Source: Pinibacter soli | GTDB taxonomy: Bacteria; Bacteroidota; Bacteroidia; Chitinophagales; Chitinophagaceae | DNA: 64,000 bases | Assembly: GCF_029961145.1 (NCBI RefSeq) | Contig: NZ_JASBRG010000007.1 | Span: forward strand, 1,344,155-1,408,154 | Direction of reading: 5' to 3' | In this document: positions 50,784 to 59,421 of the stretch, in pieces | Position numbering within the stretch: position 1 is the stretch's first letter | How the letters are laid out: every line of letters begins with the position of its first letter | Program-made: the position numbers and the translations under genes | Notes under the pieces: model-generated | What the model was told of the DNA's origin: nothing | What the model saw: only the letters and a program-made list of their open reading frames with translations | Database searches by the model: none

Positions 50784-52979
50784 TCACGGCCATTGCGATG
50801 CTTCAATGCCCCACTTCTTATTCGGCTCCTTGCCCATCGTAAATTCCAGCGTTCCGCCTTTCATAAGATCCGCATGATCAACATAAACTTTGTCGTACTT
50901 CTTGCCGTTTAGTACTACTGACTGGATGTATTTATTTTCGCGACTGTTGTTTTTTACTTTAATAGTGAATTGTTTATTGCCTTTTACAGTAATAACTGCA
51001 TTGTCAATCAAAGGACTTCCAAACACATATCTGCCGCTTGCGGGGTTTGCCGGATATAAGCCCAAAATGCTCCACACCGCCCATGCGCTCATTTGGCCGC
51101 AATCTTCGTTACCTGAATAGCCATCGGGTGCATCGTGGTACAACGAATCCATGATCAGGCGAACAATATTTTGTGTCTTCCACGGCTGACCAATGAAGTC
51201 ATACATGTATGCTATGTGGTGGCTCGGCTCGTTGCCATGGGCATACTGCCCAATCATTCCGCTGATGTCTGCAGAGGCGTTCTCACCCGTTACGCTAGAA
51301 GTTACAGAAAAAAGTGAATCGAGTTTTTGTCCAAGCTTATCATTACCGCCATGCAATTTGGCAAGGCCACGAATATCCTGCGGTACAAAGAAAGAATGCT
51401 GCCATGCGTTGCCTTCTGTATAAGCTGCTCTCCTTCCGTTGTGTTCAGAATAATAAGGATCGAAAGGCGTTACAAATTGTCCGTCGGATTTTTTTGCGCG
51501 GATGAACCCTGTGCTTTTGTCAAAAAGATTAATGTACGACTGTGATCTTTTCATAAACAGGTTATAATCATCTTTTTTCCCAAGCCTCAGGGCCACCTGC
51601 GCAATGCACCAATCATCATACGCATATTCCAGCGTGATGGATGCACTGCTCGCTTCTTTGTCCTGCGGTAAAAAACCATATTTTATGTAATCGGGAATGC
51701 CTCTTATTGATTGATAAGCACTTTTCTGCATCGCCTTGTAAACACGCTCTGCGTCTATGCCCGGCCAGTTTTTCAGCACTGCATCTGCCAACACAGGAAT
51801 GGCGTGATAGCCTGTCATTGTGTTGGTTTCAAAAGTATTGAGATCCCAAACCGGCAGTAGTCCGTTTTCATCATAAAATGCAAGCATCGTGTTCAAGATG
51901 TCGCCATAGCGATCGGGTTGTGTAACACTCATTAAAGGATTCAACGCACGGAAGGTGTCCCATAATGAATAAACCGTGTAACGCTGTCCCGAAGCCATTT
52001 TTGTGACATTGCCCTGTACATTTTTGTAACTGCCATCTGCATCGGAATATAAAACAGGTGCCAGACAAGTATGATAAAATGCGGTGTAAAAAATGCGCTT
52101 CAAATGTTCATCCCCCGTTTCTATTTTTACTTTCCGCAATTCCTTTTCCCACTTTGCTGCTGCATTTTTAGAAACATTTTCAAAATTCCAATCAGTAATT
52201 TCATTTAATGCCTGCAGAGCACTTTGTTCATCAACAGATGAGAGCCCTACTTTCATTAAAATGGTTTTACCGCCATCAAAGATCAATTGCGCTTTGGCAA
52301 CTTTGTCGCTCGTGTTGGTCGCTTCAATCTTTTTAATTGGCGCAGATGTTCTTGCAGCAAAAAACACACGCTGCACCCTCGCCCAACCGGAGGAAAAGCG
52401 ATAGCCAACAATTGTAGAATCATTTACCTGGCGGATATAGGTGTCCGTTGGATGATCGCCGTTTATTCGGAATCCAAGATCAAATCTTATTACAGCTACA
52501 TCTCCCTTCGGAAATATGTATTTATGCAACCCGCATCTTTCTGTCGCAGTGAGTGAAACCTGCACCCCATTGTTGAGTTTTACAGAATAAAATCCCGGCG
52601 TCGCTTTTTCATTGGCATGACTGAAGCCAATTTTATACATCGCTTCCTTCCCGGAAACCATTTGCGTAAGCGGCAGTACCGATATGTCTGCCCAATCGCC
52701 AATGCCCGTTCCGCTCAAATGCATGTGAGAAAACCCGGCGATCACCGTATCACTGTAATTATAACCGCTACACCAGTCCCAGCCGGAAGTGCCATTGTCT
52801 GGACTTAACTGCACCATTCCAAAAGGTACGGTGGCGCCGGGGTATGTATGGCCATGACCTCCAGTGCCGATAAATGGGTCGACATAGGAAATGAGTTGTT
52901 GTGCATTTATTTTACCCTGCATTGCAAAACACAGGCAAATGACCTGCAGCAATATTTTTTTAGAATGCGAAAAATTCAT
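50784..52979 (-). CDS. GH92 alpha-mannosidase
   Basis: 731 residues with signal peptide (ILLQVICLCFAMQGKINAQ). Canonical GH92: YVDPFIGTGGHGHTYPGATVPFGMVQLSPDNGTSGWDWCSGYNYSDTVIAGFSHMHLSGTGIGD, SLWDTFRALNPLMSVTQPDRYGDILNTMLAFYDENGLLPVWDL, GNEPSHHIAYMYDFIGQPWKTQ with the catalytic Glu, GNEDCGQMSAWAVWSILGLYPANPASGRYVFGSP with the base Asp. Calcium-dependent exo-alpha-mannosidase on N-glycans or mannan, secreted. Upstream of the transporter on the same strand, plausibly functioning with it. Confidence 0.95.
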   Translation of the reverse strand: MNFSHSKKILLQVICLCFAMQGKINAQQLISYVDPFIGTGGHGHTYPGATVPFGMVQLSPDNGTSGWDWCSGYNYSDTVIAGFSHMHLSGTGIGDWADISVLPLTQMVSGKEAMYKIGFSHANEKATPGFYSVKLNNGVQVSLTATERCGLHKYIFPKGDVAVIRFDLGFRINGDHPTDTYIRQVNDSTIVGYRFSSGWARVQRVFFAARTSAPIKKIEATNTSDKVAKAQLIFDGGKTILMKVGLSSVDEQSALQALNEITDWNFENVSKNAAAKWEKELRKVKIETGDEHLKRIFYTAFYHTCLAPVLYSDADGSYKNVQGNVTKMASGQRYTVYSLWDTFRALNPLMSVTQPDRYGDILNTMLAFYDENGLLPVWDLNTFETNTMTGYHAIPVLADAVLKNWPGIDAERVYKAMQKSAYQSIRGIPDYIKYGFLPQDKEASSASITLEYAYDDWCIAQVALRLGKKDDYNLFMKRSQSYINLFDKSTGFIRAKKSDGQFVTPFDPYYSEHNGRRAAYTEGNAWQHSFFVPQDIRGLAKLHGGNDKLGQKLDSLFSVTSSVTGENASADISGMIGQYAHGNEPSHHIAYMYDFIGQPWKTQNIVRLIMDSLYHDAPDGYSGNEDCGQMSAWAVWSILGLYPANPASGRYVFGSPLIDNAVITVKGNKQFTIKVKNNSRENKYIQSVVLNGKKYDKVYVDHADLMKGGTLEFTMGKEPNKKWGIEASQWP

Positions 52980-53813
52980 TTGAAATCGTTTTAACCAAGG
53001 GTGAATTATTAAGATTTGTAAAACCTCTTTCGTCGGAACAACTGATAGCTAACGAATGATTGCTTGCATGTAAGGAGAGAAAAAGACTACTTTGTTATTC
53101 CAACGAAAGAGGTGAGATAAAAGGATCAGGGGTTGTGTATATTAATATTATATCGTTGAAATTTTTGAATATCCGTAGGGGCGAATCGCATTCGCCCTTG
53201 ATTATTTTGCAGACATATCTGTTTTTCGGGAGACGCTTTCAAAGCGTCTCTACGGAATTCATTTATTGACATTTCGCCACCCGGCAGTAACCTCATACGG
53301 CAATCGTTTTGTTTCGTAATTGCCTGCAAGAAACTGTTACGACCTTAACAAGAAGGCTAAAAACTGCTTAATTGAGAAAATTAATGCCACTTTTTTCTAT
53401 TAATTGAAAATTATGGAACGGCAAACGATAGAAAAATTGTCAAACAGACACTATTAATCGGTTATTAGTGGATAGTTATTAGTTGGCAGGCGACCTGTTT
53501 TGAAACATTTTCCACGCTTTAATCTCCTAATTACGAATTAGTTGCTGCATTAATTTCCATTTCCCGTCAATTAATTTCTGTATTAATAGTTTGTTAGATC
53601 ATTTATTAATACCTCCACCTCTTATTTGCATTTTGAAATTCACTGTGTTTCAGGTTCGAAAGATTTCATTATTTCACCCGCCTTTACAAGCACGGGCGGG
53701 ATAATGAGTTTTTAAAACAACCAATTTGTTATGCCTTGCCATTTACGATCACAACAGGACCTCAAGGATTTATGAATGCCTGGCTGAATAGAATATTCTA
53801 AAAAGAACTTTGA
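52980..53813. other. long divergent intergenic region between two GH92 genes
   Basis: About 830 bases, no gene. Holds REP-like palindromes near 53175-53200 (GGGGCGAATCGCATTCGCCC) and 53231-53262 (GAGACGCTTTCAAAGCGTCTC), several ATTAAT boxes at 53549, 53570, 53582 and 53605, and the promoter-like block at 53605-53632. Confidence 0.55.
53605..53632 (+). promoter_or_regulatory. promoter-like block shared with GH3 gene (copy 1)
   Basis: ATTAAT, 12 bases, TATTTGCATT. The same layout, with ATTAAT at exactly the same distance from TATTTGCA and matching C-rich middle, occurs at 59370-59397 before the GH3 gene. 182 bases upstream of the GH92 start. Confidence 0.5.
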
Positions 53814-56105
53814 ATGAAGAAATTTTTTTTGAGTAAGCAGGGCATCCTTCTACTGCTTTTGCAGCAGGCGCTTTTTACAGGCATTGCCAGCGCGAACGCC
53901 CCAAAAGACACGACGGCGCCCAAAAAGCAAAACATAGATTACATCGATCCTACAATTGGAAACATTGGACAACTGCTCGAACCTACAAGACCCACTGCGC
54001 AATTGCCTAACCAGGTTATCCGCATGTACCCGATCCGCAAGGATTATCTTGACGATCAGATATCAAGCTTTCCTTTAACCATTGTGTCTCACCGCCTCGG
54101 CGAAGTCTTTTCCGTAAAGCCTTCGGTAAAAGAACTGGCGGCGGCGAACTGGAGCAAGCGAATGCCCTATGATCACAATCTTGAAGTAACCCGTCCGTGG
54201 TACTATTCAACATATTTGATCGAAGATGGCATTACGGTAGAATTTACGCCTTCGGAAAAAAGCGGCTACTTTAGATTTACATTTCCCGAAGGGAGGAATA
54301 AATTCCTGTTGTTCAGCAACTTTAACGACGGCGCGACTTCGTGGAAGTTCAGCGGCAATGCGCTGCAAGGAATGGAAACTTATCACAACGATGTAAGGGT
54401 TTACACTTACGGCATATTCAACGTTGCAGGAACAACCGGTTATGTGGACAGCAACAACGTGATCAAAAACGCATCAAGTATAAATGAAGAAGGGGCAAGG
54501 CCTTATATCAATTTTCCTGCAAGTGCCCGCACGGTTGAATTAAAATATGCGATCAGTTTTGTAAGTGCGGAACAGGCGAAAAAGAACTTTGAAGAAAAGA
54601 TTGCCTCGAAAGATTTTGCTACGGTAGAAAAAAATGCAAAAACTGCGTGGAGCGATCTGATGTCGCAAATAAAAACTGAAGGTGGTACGGAAGCACAAAG
54701 GCGTTCATTCTACACAGCTTTGTACAGATGTCACGAACGCATGGTGGACATTAGCGAAGATGCACATTACTACAGCGGTTACAACAAAAAGATCAATACA
54801 GATAAACGTCCGTTTTATGTGGATGACTGGTCGTGGGATACTTATCTGGCACTACATCCCCTGAGAACAATCTTACATCCAAAACAAGAAGAAGACATGC
54901 TGCAATCGTACGTGCGCATGTATGAGCAAAGCGGCTGGATGCCAACATTTCCGGTACTTTTCGGCGATCATGCCTGCATGAACGGCTTCCATTCTTCTAT
55001 CGTTTTTTTGGATGCGTATAGAAAAGGTTTGAGAAATTATGATGTGGAAAAAGCCTATGAAGGCATTAGAAAAAATGCGACAGACGCAACGATGCTGCCA
55101 TGGAGAAACGGCCCCAAAACATCGCTCGACGATTTCTATCACAGTAACGGCTACTTCCCTGCGCTTCGCGAGGGCGAAAAAGAAACAGTTGCAGAAGTAC
55201 ATTCATTCGAGAAAAGACAAGCCGTTGCTGTAACACTCGGCGGAGCCTTTGATGACTGGGCGCTGGCGCAGTTTGCGAAGGACCTTGGTAAAACAAATGA
55301 CTATAACAATTTTGAAAAAAGAGGACAGAATTATAGAAATGTCTGGAACCCACAAACGAAATTCTTTCTACCAAAGGATGATAAAGGTAACTGGATTTTG
55401 ATCGATCCAAAATTTGATGGAGGTCTTGGTGGAAGGGATTACTACGATGAAAACAACGGCTGGACCTACATGTGGCAGGTACAACAGGACATTCCCGGCC
55501 TGATTGACTTAATGGGTGGAAGAGACAGTTTTGAACTGAGACTTGATCAGTTGTTCCGCGAAGATCTTGGCAGATCAAAATATGAATTCTGGGCAAAGTT
55601 CCCCGATGCTACAGGCCTGGTAGGGCAATACTCCATGGGCAACGAGCCGAGTTTCCACATACCATATTTGTATAACTACACTTCTTCACCGTGGAAAACG
55701 CAGAAAAAAGTAAGGAGCCTTTTGTCGCTGTGGTTCAAGGATAATGTGTTTGGCATTCCTGGGGATGAAGATGGCGGAGGAATGTCTGCCTTTATTGTTT
55801 TCTCTTCCATGGGCTTCTATCCTGTAACACCGGGCATTCCCGTGTATACAATTGGCAGCCCCGTTTTCAGCAAAGTTTCAATAGCCCTGGAAAATGGGAA
55901 AACGTTTACGCTTGTTGCACGCAACAGCAATGAAGTGAACAAATATATCCAGAGTGCAAAGCTGAATGGCAAAGTTTTAAAAACGCCGTGGTTCACCCAT
56001 GATCAACTTGTAAGCGGCTGCACCATAGAATTAGAAATGGGTCCTAAGCCAAACAAGACCTGGGGCACAGATTTGAAACCGGCGAAACCTTTTGCAAGCA
56101 AGTAG
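53814..56105 (+). CDS. divergent GH92 family glycosidase
   Basis: 763 residues; signal peptide (GILLLLLQQALFTGIASANA). C-terminal half keeps GH92 motifs: DDWSWDTYLALHPLRTILHPKQEEDMLQSYVRMYEQSGWMPTFPV, GNEPSFHIPYLYNYTSSPWKTQ with the catalytic Glu, GDEDGGGMSAFIVFSSMGFYPVTPGIPVYTIGSP with base Asp residues. The N-terminal part lacks the canonical GGHGHTYPGA loop and instead reads YIDPTIGNIGQLLEPTRPTAQLPNQVIRMYPIRKDYLDDQISSF, so the substrate pocket differs from its neighbour. Secreted. Shares a promoter-like block with the GH3 gene at 59422. Confidence 0.9.
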   Translation: MKKFFLSKQGILLLLLQQALFTGIASANAPKDTTAPKKQNIDYIDPTIGNIGQLLEPTRPTAQLPNQVIRMYPIRKDYLDDQISSFPLTIVSHRLGEVFSVKPSVKELAAANWSKRMPYDHNLEVTRPWYYSTYLIEDGITVEFTPSEKSGYFRFTFPEGRNKFLLFSNFNDGATSWKFSGNALQGMETYHNDVRVYTYGIFNVAGTTGYVDSNNVIKNASSINEEGARPYINFPASARTVELKYAISFVSAEQAKKNFEEKIASKDFATVEKNAKTAWSDLMSQIKTEGGTEAQRRSFYTALYRCHERMVDISEDAHYYSGYNKKINTDKRPFYVDDWSWDTYLALHPLRTILHPKQEEDMLQSYVRMYEQSGWMPTFPVLFGDHACMNGFHSSIVFLDAYRKGLRNYDVEKAYEGIRKNATDATMLPWRNGPKTSLDDFYHSNGYFPALREGEKETVAEVHSFEKRQAVAVTLGGAFDDWALAQFAKDLGKTNDYNNFEKRGQNYRNVWNPQTKFFLPKDDKGNWILIDPKFDGGLGGRDYYDENNGWTYMWQVQQDIPGLIDLMGGRDSFELRLDQLFREDLGRSKYEFWAKFPDATGLVGQYSMGNEPSFHIPYLYNYTSSPWKTQKKVRSLLSLWFKDNVFGIPGDEDGGGMSAFIVFSSMGFYPVTPGIPVYTIGSPVFSKVSIALENGKTFTLVARNSNEVNKYIQSAKLNGKVLKTPWFTHDQLVSGCTIELEMGPKPNKTWGTDLKPAKPFASK

Positions 56106-56532
56106 TGCCAATCGCATTCGCTTTTAAAACATAATCTTTATTGACGTTTACTTTGTGAATCTTTCGAAGGCCTGGGTGGAGATCATCCGGGCCTCTCGCT
56201 TTTATAAAAGTTGTTAGTTGGTAGTTGTTAGGCTTTATGTGTAGCGGCCCAATAATACAAACTAGTAATCTCGTAAAAATACTCTAGAAAAAAATCCGTG
56301 TAAATCCGTCCAATCAGTGTCATCTGTGAGCCTTCTCTCCTCTTCCCATTTTTTATCATTTTATTTGACGGAAAAACAATCATTTACCTTATTTTTAACC
56401 CCGACGCTTGCATTACATCAGCAGTATTACAACACTAAAAAACACGAACTTATTCGTTTGAGAAATTTTAATTTGGCCACGCGCCGGATATAACGGTTTC
56501 TTTATAAAAGATACTTATTTTTACGATTGCTT
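56106..56532. other. intergenic with terminator and repeat copies
   Basis: About 430 bases. A hairpin at 56168-56194 follows the GH92 gene; 56206-56236 is a GTTGTTAG tract; 56293-56328 is a solitary copy of the TCCGTGTAAATCCGTCCAAT repeat. Promoter of the regulator gene not recognised. Confidence 0.5.
56168..56204 (+). terminator. GH92 terminator candidate
   Basis: AGGCCTGGGTG-gagat-CATCCGGGCCT with a pyrimidine-rich tail ending CTTTTA. Confidence 0.55.
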
Positions 56533-59094
56533 ATGATGAGGAATATATTCTGTTTTGCACTTGCTTTTTTATTACTGAACGTTACTGGTTTTTCCCAATC
56601 CTATGGGTTAACTTTTAATAGTCATGAAGTCGTACTTGAAAAAAGAACGGCTCTTGATCTGTCCCCCGAAGATTCAATATGCTTTTCCAAAAATTTTGAT
56701 CTCAATTTCGATATCAAATTTCTTCCCAATCATGAAACATATTTTGGCTATGTGCTGCGCATAATAACGCATGATAACCAAAACATCGATCTCATATACA
56801 ATCAGCGTTCTTCTGATTTTAGAGTGATCATTGGTGAAAGCTTATCTGGCATCAGCTTTTTCATTGACAGTATGCATCTTTATAAGCAATGGTCAAATAT
56901 TGATCTCAAATTTGATCTCGCTGCACATACTATCGAGTTGCTGGTAAATGGAAAATCTGTTGGCAAAAGCAATGTGCCATTTGCCGCGAATTGCTATAAA
57001 TTTTTGTGGGGCGCAAATGACTTTCAGAAATTCAAAACCAGGGACATCCCTCCCATGCAGGTAAAGGACATCAAATTATCTGAGCAAGGGAAACTTCTGC
57101 ATTACTGGCCGCTTGACGAAATTGACGGCGATGTTTGCAATGACAAAAATGGTAACAAACAAGCGAAAGTAACCAACCCGGTTTGGATAAAACCAAAGCA
57201 CCAGAAATGGGAAATGGCGGCTTCTTTTACGATCAATGGTTTCGCAAACGTGGGCTACGATCCGGTGCAGGACAGGCTTTTCATTGGCGGCAATGATTCT
57301 GTTGGTATTTATCAACTGAAAGGAGATCGCGGCATAGTACAGTGGACACCTAATGCCAAGCATCAAAACTTGCTGGTAGGCAACCAGGCGATTTATGACA
57401 GCACTACGAAAAAAATCTATGATATCTATGTAGACAAGCAGCAGGTTTTCGGATACGATTTCGATCAACGCCAATGGAACGGAACCTTTGCAGCCGGCCC
57501 GCTTACAGAGTTCTGGCATGCAAATAAATTTATTTCTCCTGTTGACGGTTCATTGTATGTCGTTGGCGGCTACGGACAATTGCGTTATAAAAATGAAGTG
57601 TTGCGTTATAACTTCGCTACGCAACAATGGGATTCTGTAAAAGCTAAAGGAGATTATTTTCCGCCGCGTTATCTGTCTGCGCTTGGTGTAGACAAGAATG
57701 CAAACGTTGCGTACATCATTGGCGGTTACGGAAGTCAGACAGGCGACCAAATGCTTGACCCAAAGAACTATTACGATCTCTACAGATTTGATATTAAAAC
57801 ATCGACGTTTAAAAAAGTATACAACTTCAAACCATTTGGTTCTCAGTTTGCTTTTGCCAACAGCCTTGTGATAGGCCCGGGCAAAGATGATTTTTATGGT
57901 TTGATCTTCCCGAACAATGACCGTTTCAACTCGGCGCTTCAATTGGTGAAAGGTTCTTTAACCGATTCAACATTGCACCTGGTAGCAGATTCTATTCCAT
58001 ATAGTTTTCACGATATTGAATCTTATGCAGACTTGTATTACTCTCCTATCAGCAACAAACTGATTGCAGTTACCATGTTGTATTCAAAGGAAGAAGTAAA
58101 AGACAAGAACACTATTGTAAAAATATTTACACTCAACTTTCCTCCACAAGCGGCAGACAGTAACGTTTTTGTAACCGCTATAAAAAAACAAAACCGCTAC
58201 TGGCTGATCATTCCGGCATTGATTGCAGCAGGAATAATTATTTATCTGCTTCGCAAAAAGAAAGCACAGCCGGAGAAAAACGAAACTGCATCAACACCGG
58301 CACAATCAGAAAAAGAGGAAGTGTTTCAGCCGATATTCACCAATGCATTTTCTCCAAACAGTAATGAGAAACAATTCAAGTCTTCAATCTTTCTTTTCGG
58401 TCACTTCCAGGTGTATGATAAAGAAGGAAACGACATCACGAGATTGTTTACACCGCTGCTGAAAGAGTTGTTTCTCATCATTCTTATTTACACGGTAAAA
58501 GATGGCAGGGGCATTTCTTCGGAAGGATTGGATGAAATTTTATGGCATGATAAATCAGCCAAAGACGCGAAGAATAACCGATCGGTAAACATTGCCAAAT
58601 TAAAAGTTATACTTGAAAAGATTGGCACTTGCGTGATTAATAAAGAAGCCGGCTACTGGCAGTTTCAAACACCGGATGACAGCATTTATATTGATTACAA
58701 ACGCTTCACGCAACTGAGGTATGCTGCGGAACATGCGCAAGAATACATTCATCCCTTAGCAGAAGTTGTAAGACGCGGACCTTTCCTTTCGCAAACTGAA
58801 TATAACTGGCTGGACAATGTGAAGTCCGAAGTTTCTAATTCTGTGATCGATCTCTGCCTTAACTATATTAAGAACCAGAATATAACTAAGGACCCTGAGT
58901 TTATCATAGAATTAACGCACTATGTATTCTACTTCGATCAACTGAACGAAGATGCATTGACATACAAGTGCAAAAGCCTGATACAACTGAAGCGGCACAC
59001 ACTGGCCAATAACACATACCTGAAATTTGTAAAAGATTACAAAGACATTTACGGCGAAGAGTTCGATAAGAGCTTCCACGATGTGATCAATTAA
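56533..59094 (+). CDS. transmembrane regulator: LamG-like plus beta-propeller sensor, winged-helix SARP-like output
   Basis: 853 residues from ATG 56533 (an in-frame TTG at 56527 is less likely). Signal peptide, then a concanavalin/LamG-like domain (about 28-195: FDLNFDIKFLPNHETYFGYVLRIITHD), a kelch-like propeller (about 225-540: YVVGGYGQLRYKNEVLRYN, AYIIGGYGSQTGDQM), one membrane span (YWLIIPALIAAGIIIYLL, about 558-575), a linker, and a cytoplasmic OmpR-like winged helix (FLFGHFQVYDKEGNDITRLFTPLLKELFLIILIY... NIAKLKVILEKIG) followed by helical repeats like a SARP BTAD domain. One protein therefore spans sensor to DNA-binding output, with no kinase. Position between GH92 and GH3 genes suggests it senses a glycan and controls them; this is inference. 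Confidence 0.8.
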   Translation: MMRNIFCFALAFLLLNVTGFSQSYGLTFNSHEVVLEKRTALDLSPEDSICFSKNFDLNFDIKFLPNHETYFGYVLRIITHDNQNIDLIYNQRSSDFRVIIGESLSGISFFIDSMHLYKQWSNIDLKFDLAAHTIELLVNGKSVGKSNVPFAANCYKFLWGANDFQKFKTRDIPPMQVKDIKLSEQGKLLHYWPLDEIDGDVCNDKNGNKQAKVTNPVWIKPKHQKWEMAASFTINGFANVGYDPVQDRLFIGGNDSVGIYQLKGDRGIVQWTPNAKHQNLLVGNQAIYDSTTKKIYDIYVDKQQVFGYDFDQRQWNGTFAAGPLTEFWHANKFISPVDGSLYVVGGYGQLRYKNEVLRYNFATQQWDSVKAKGDYFPPRYLSALGVDKNANVAYIIGGYGSQTGDQMLDPKNYYDLYRFDIKTSTFKKVYNFKPFGSQFAFANSLVIGPGKDDFYGLIFPNNDRFNSALQLVKGSLTDSTLHLVADSIPYSFHDIESYADLYYSPISNKLIAVTMLYSKEEVKDKNTIVKIFTLNFPPQAADSNVFVTAIKKQNRYWLIIPALIAAGIIIYLLRKKKAQPEKNETASTPAQSEKEEVFQPIFTNAFSPNSNEKQFKSSIFLFGHFQVYDKEGNDITRLFTPLLKELFLIILIYTVKDGRGISSEGLDEILWHDKSAKDAKNNRSVNIAKLKVILEKIGTCVINKEAGYWQFQTPDDSIYIDYKRFTQLRYAAEHAQEYIHPLAEVVRRGPFLSQTEYNWLDNVKSEVSNSVIDLCLNYIKNQNITKDPEFIIELTHYVFYFDQLNEDALTYKCKSLIQLKRHTLANNTYLKFVKDYKDIYGEEFDKSFHDVIN

Positions 59095-59098
59095 GTTA

Positions 59099-59304
59099 GC
59101 ACACAGATGACACTGATTAGACGGATTTTCACGGATTTATTTTGTGGAGATCCGTTTATTTTTTAAGCACACTGATGACAATGATTGGACTGATTTGCAC
59201 TGATTTTTTCGTCATTAGTCGTAAACCTATTCATGGAATAATTCAGTTATTCAGTTATTAAAAAAGATCCGTGTAAATCAGTCCAATCCGTGTCATCCGT
59301 GTGC
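59099..59304. repeat. inverted pair, GATGACACTGATTAGACGG family, with internal copy
   Basis: 59099-59137 pairs with 59267-59304 (atccgtgtaaatcagtccaa tccgtgtcatccgtgtgc). A third copy lies at 59166-59205. Same family as at 41241 and 56293. Confidence 0.7.
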
Positions 59305-59369
59305 TCTCTCATGAAAATCTGCGTTCTTTCTCTTCATTTTTCCTCCAATTAATCCATTATTAGTCATTA

Positions 59370-59397
59370 ATTAATTCCCCGCTCCTTTATTTGCATT
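59370..59397 (+). promoter_or_regulatory. promoter-like block shared with GH92 gene (copy 2)
   Basis: ATTAAT-N12-TATTTGCATT, 27 bases before the GH3 start. Additional ATTAAT boxes at 59348 and 59366. Matches 53605-53632 at 21 of 30 aligned positions when the block is extended to 30 bases. Confidence 0.5.
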
Positions 59398-59421
59398 CAT
59401 ATTTAATTAAAAGCTTGCAAT

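Noticed and set aside
53126-53329. Minus-strand 67-residue frame in the GH92 intergenic region
   Set aside because: Runs through two REP-like palindromes; composition explained by the repeats.
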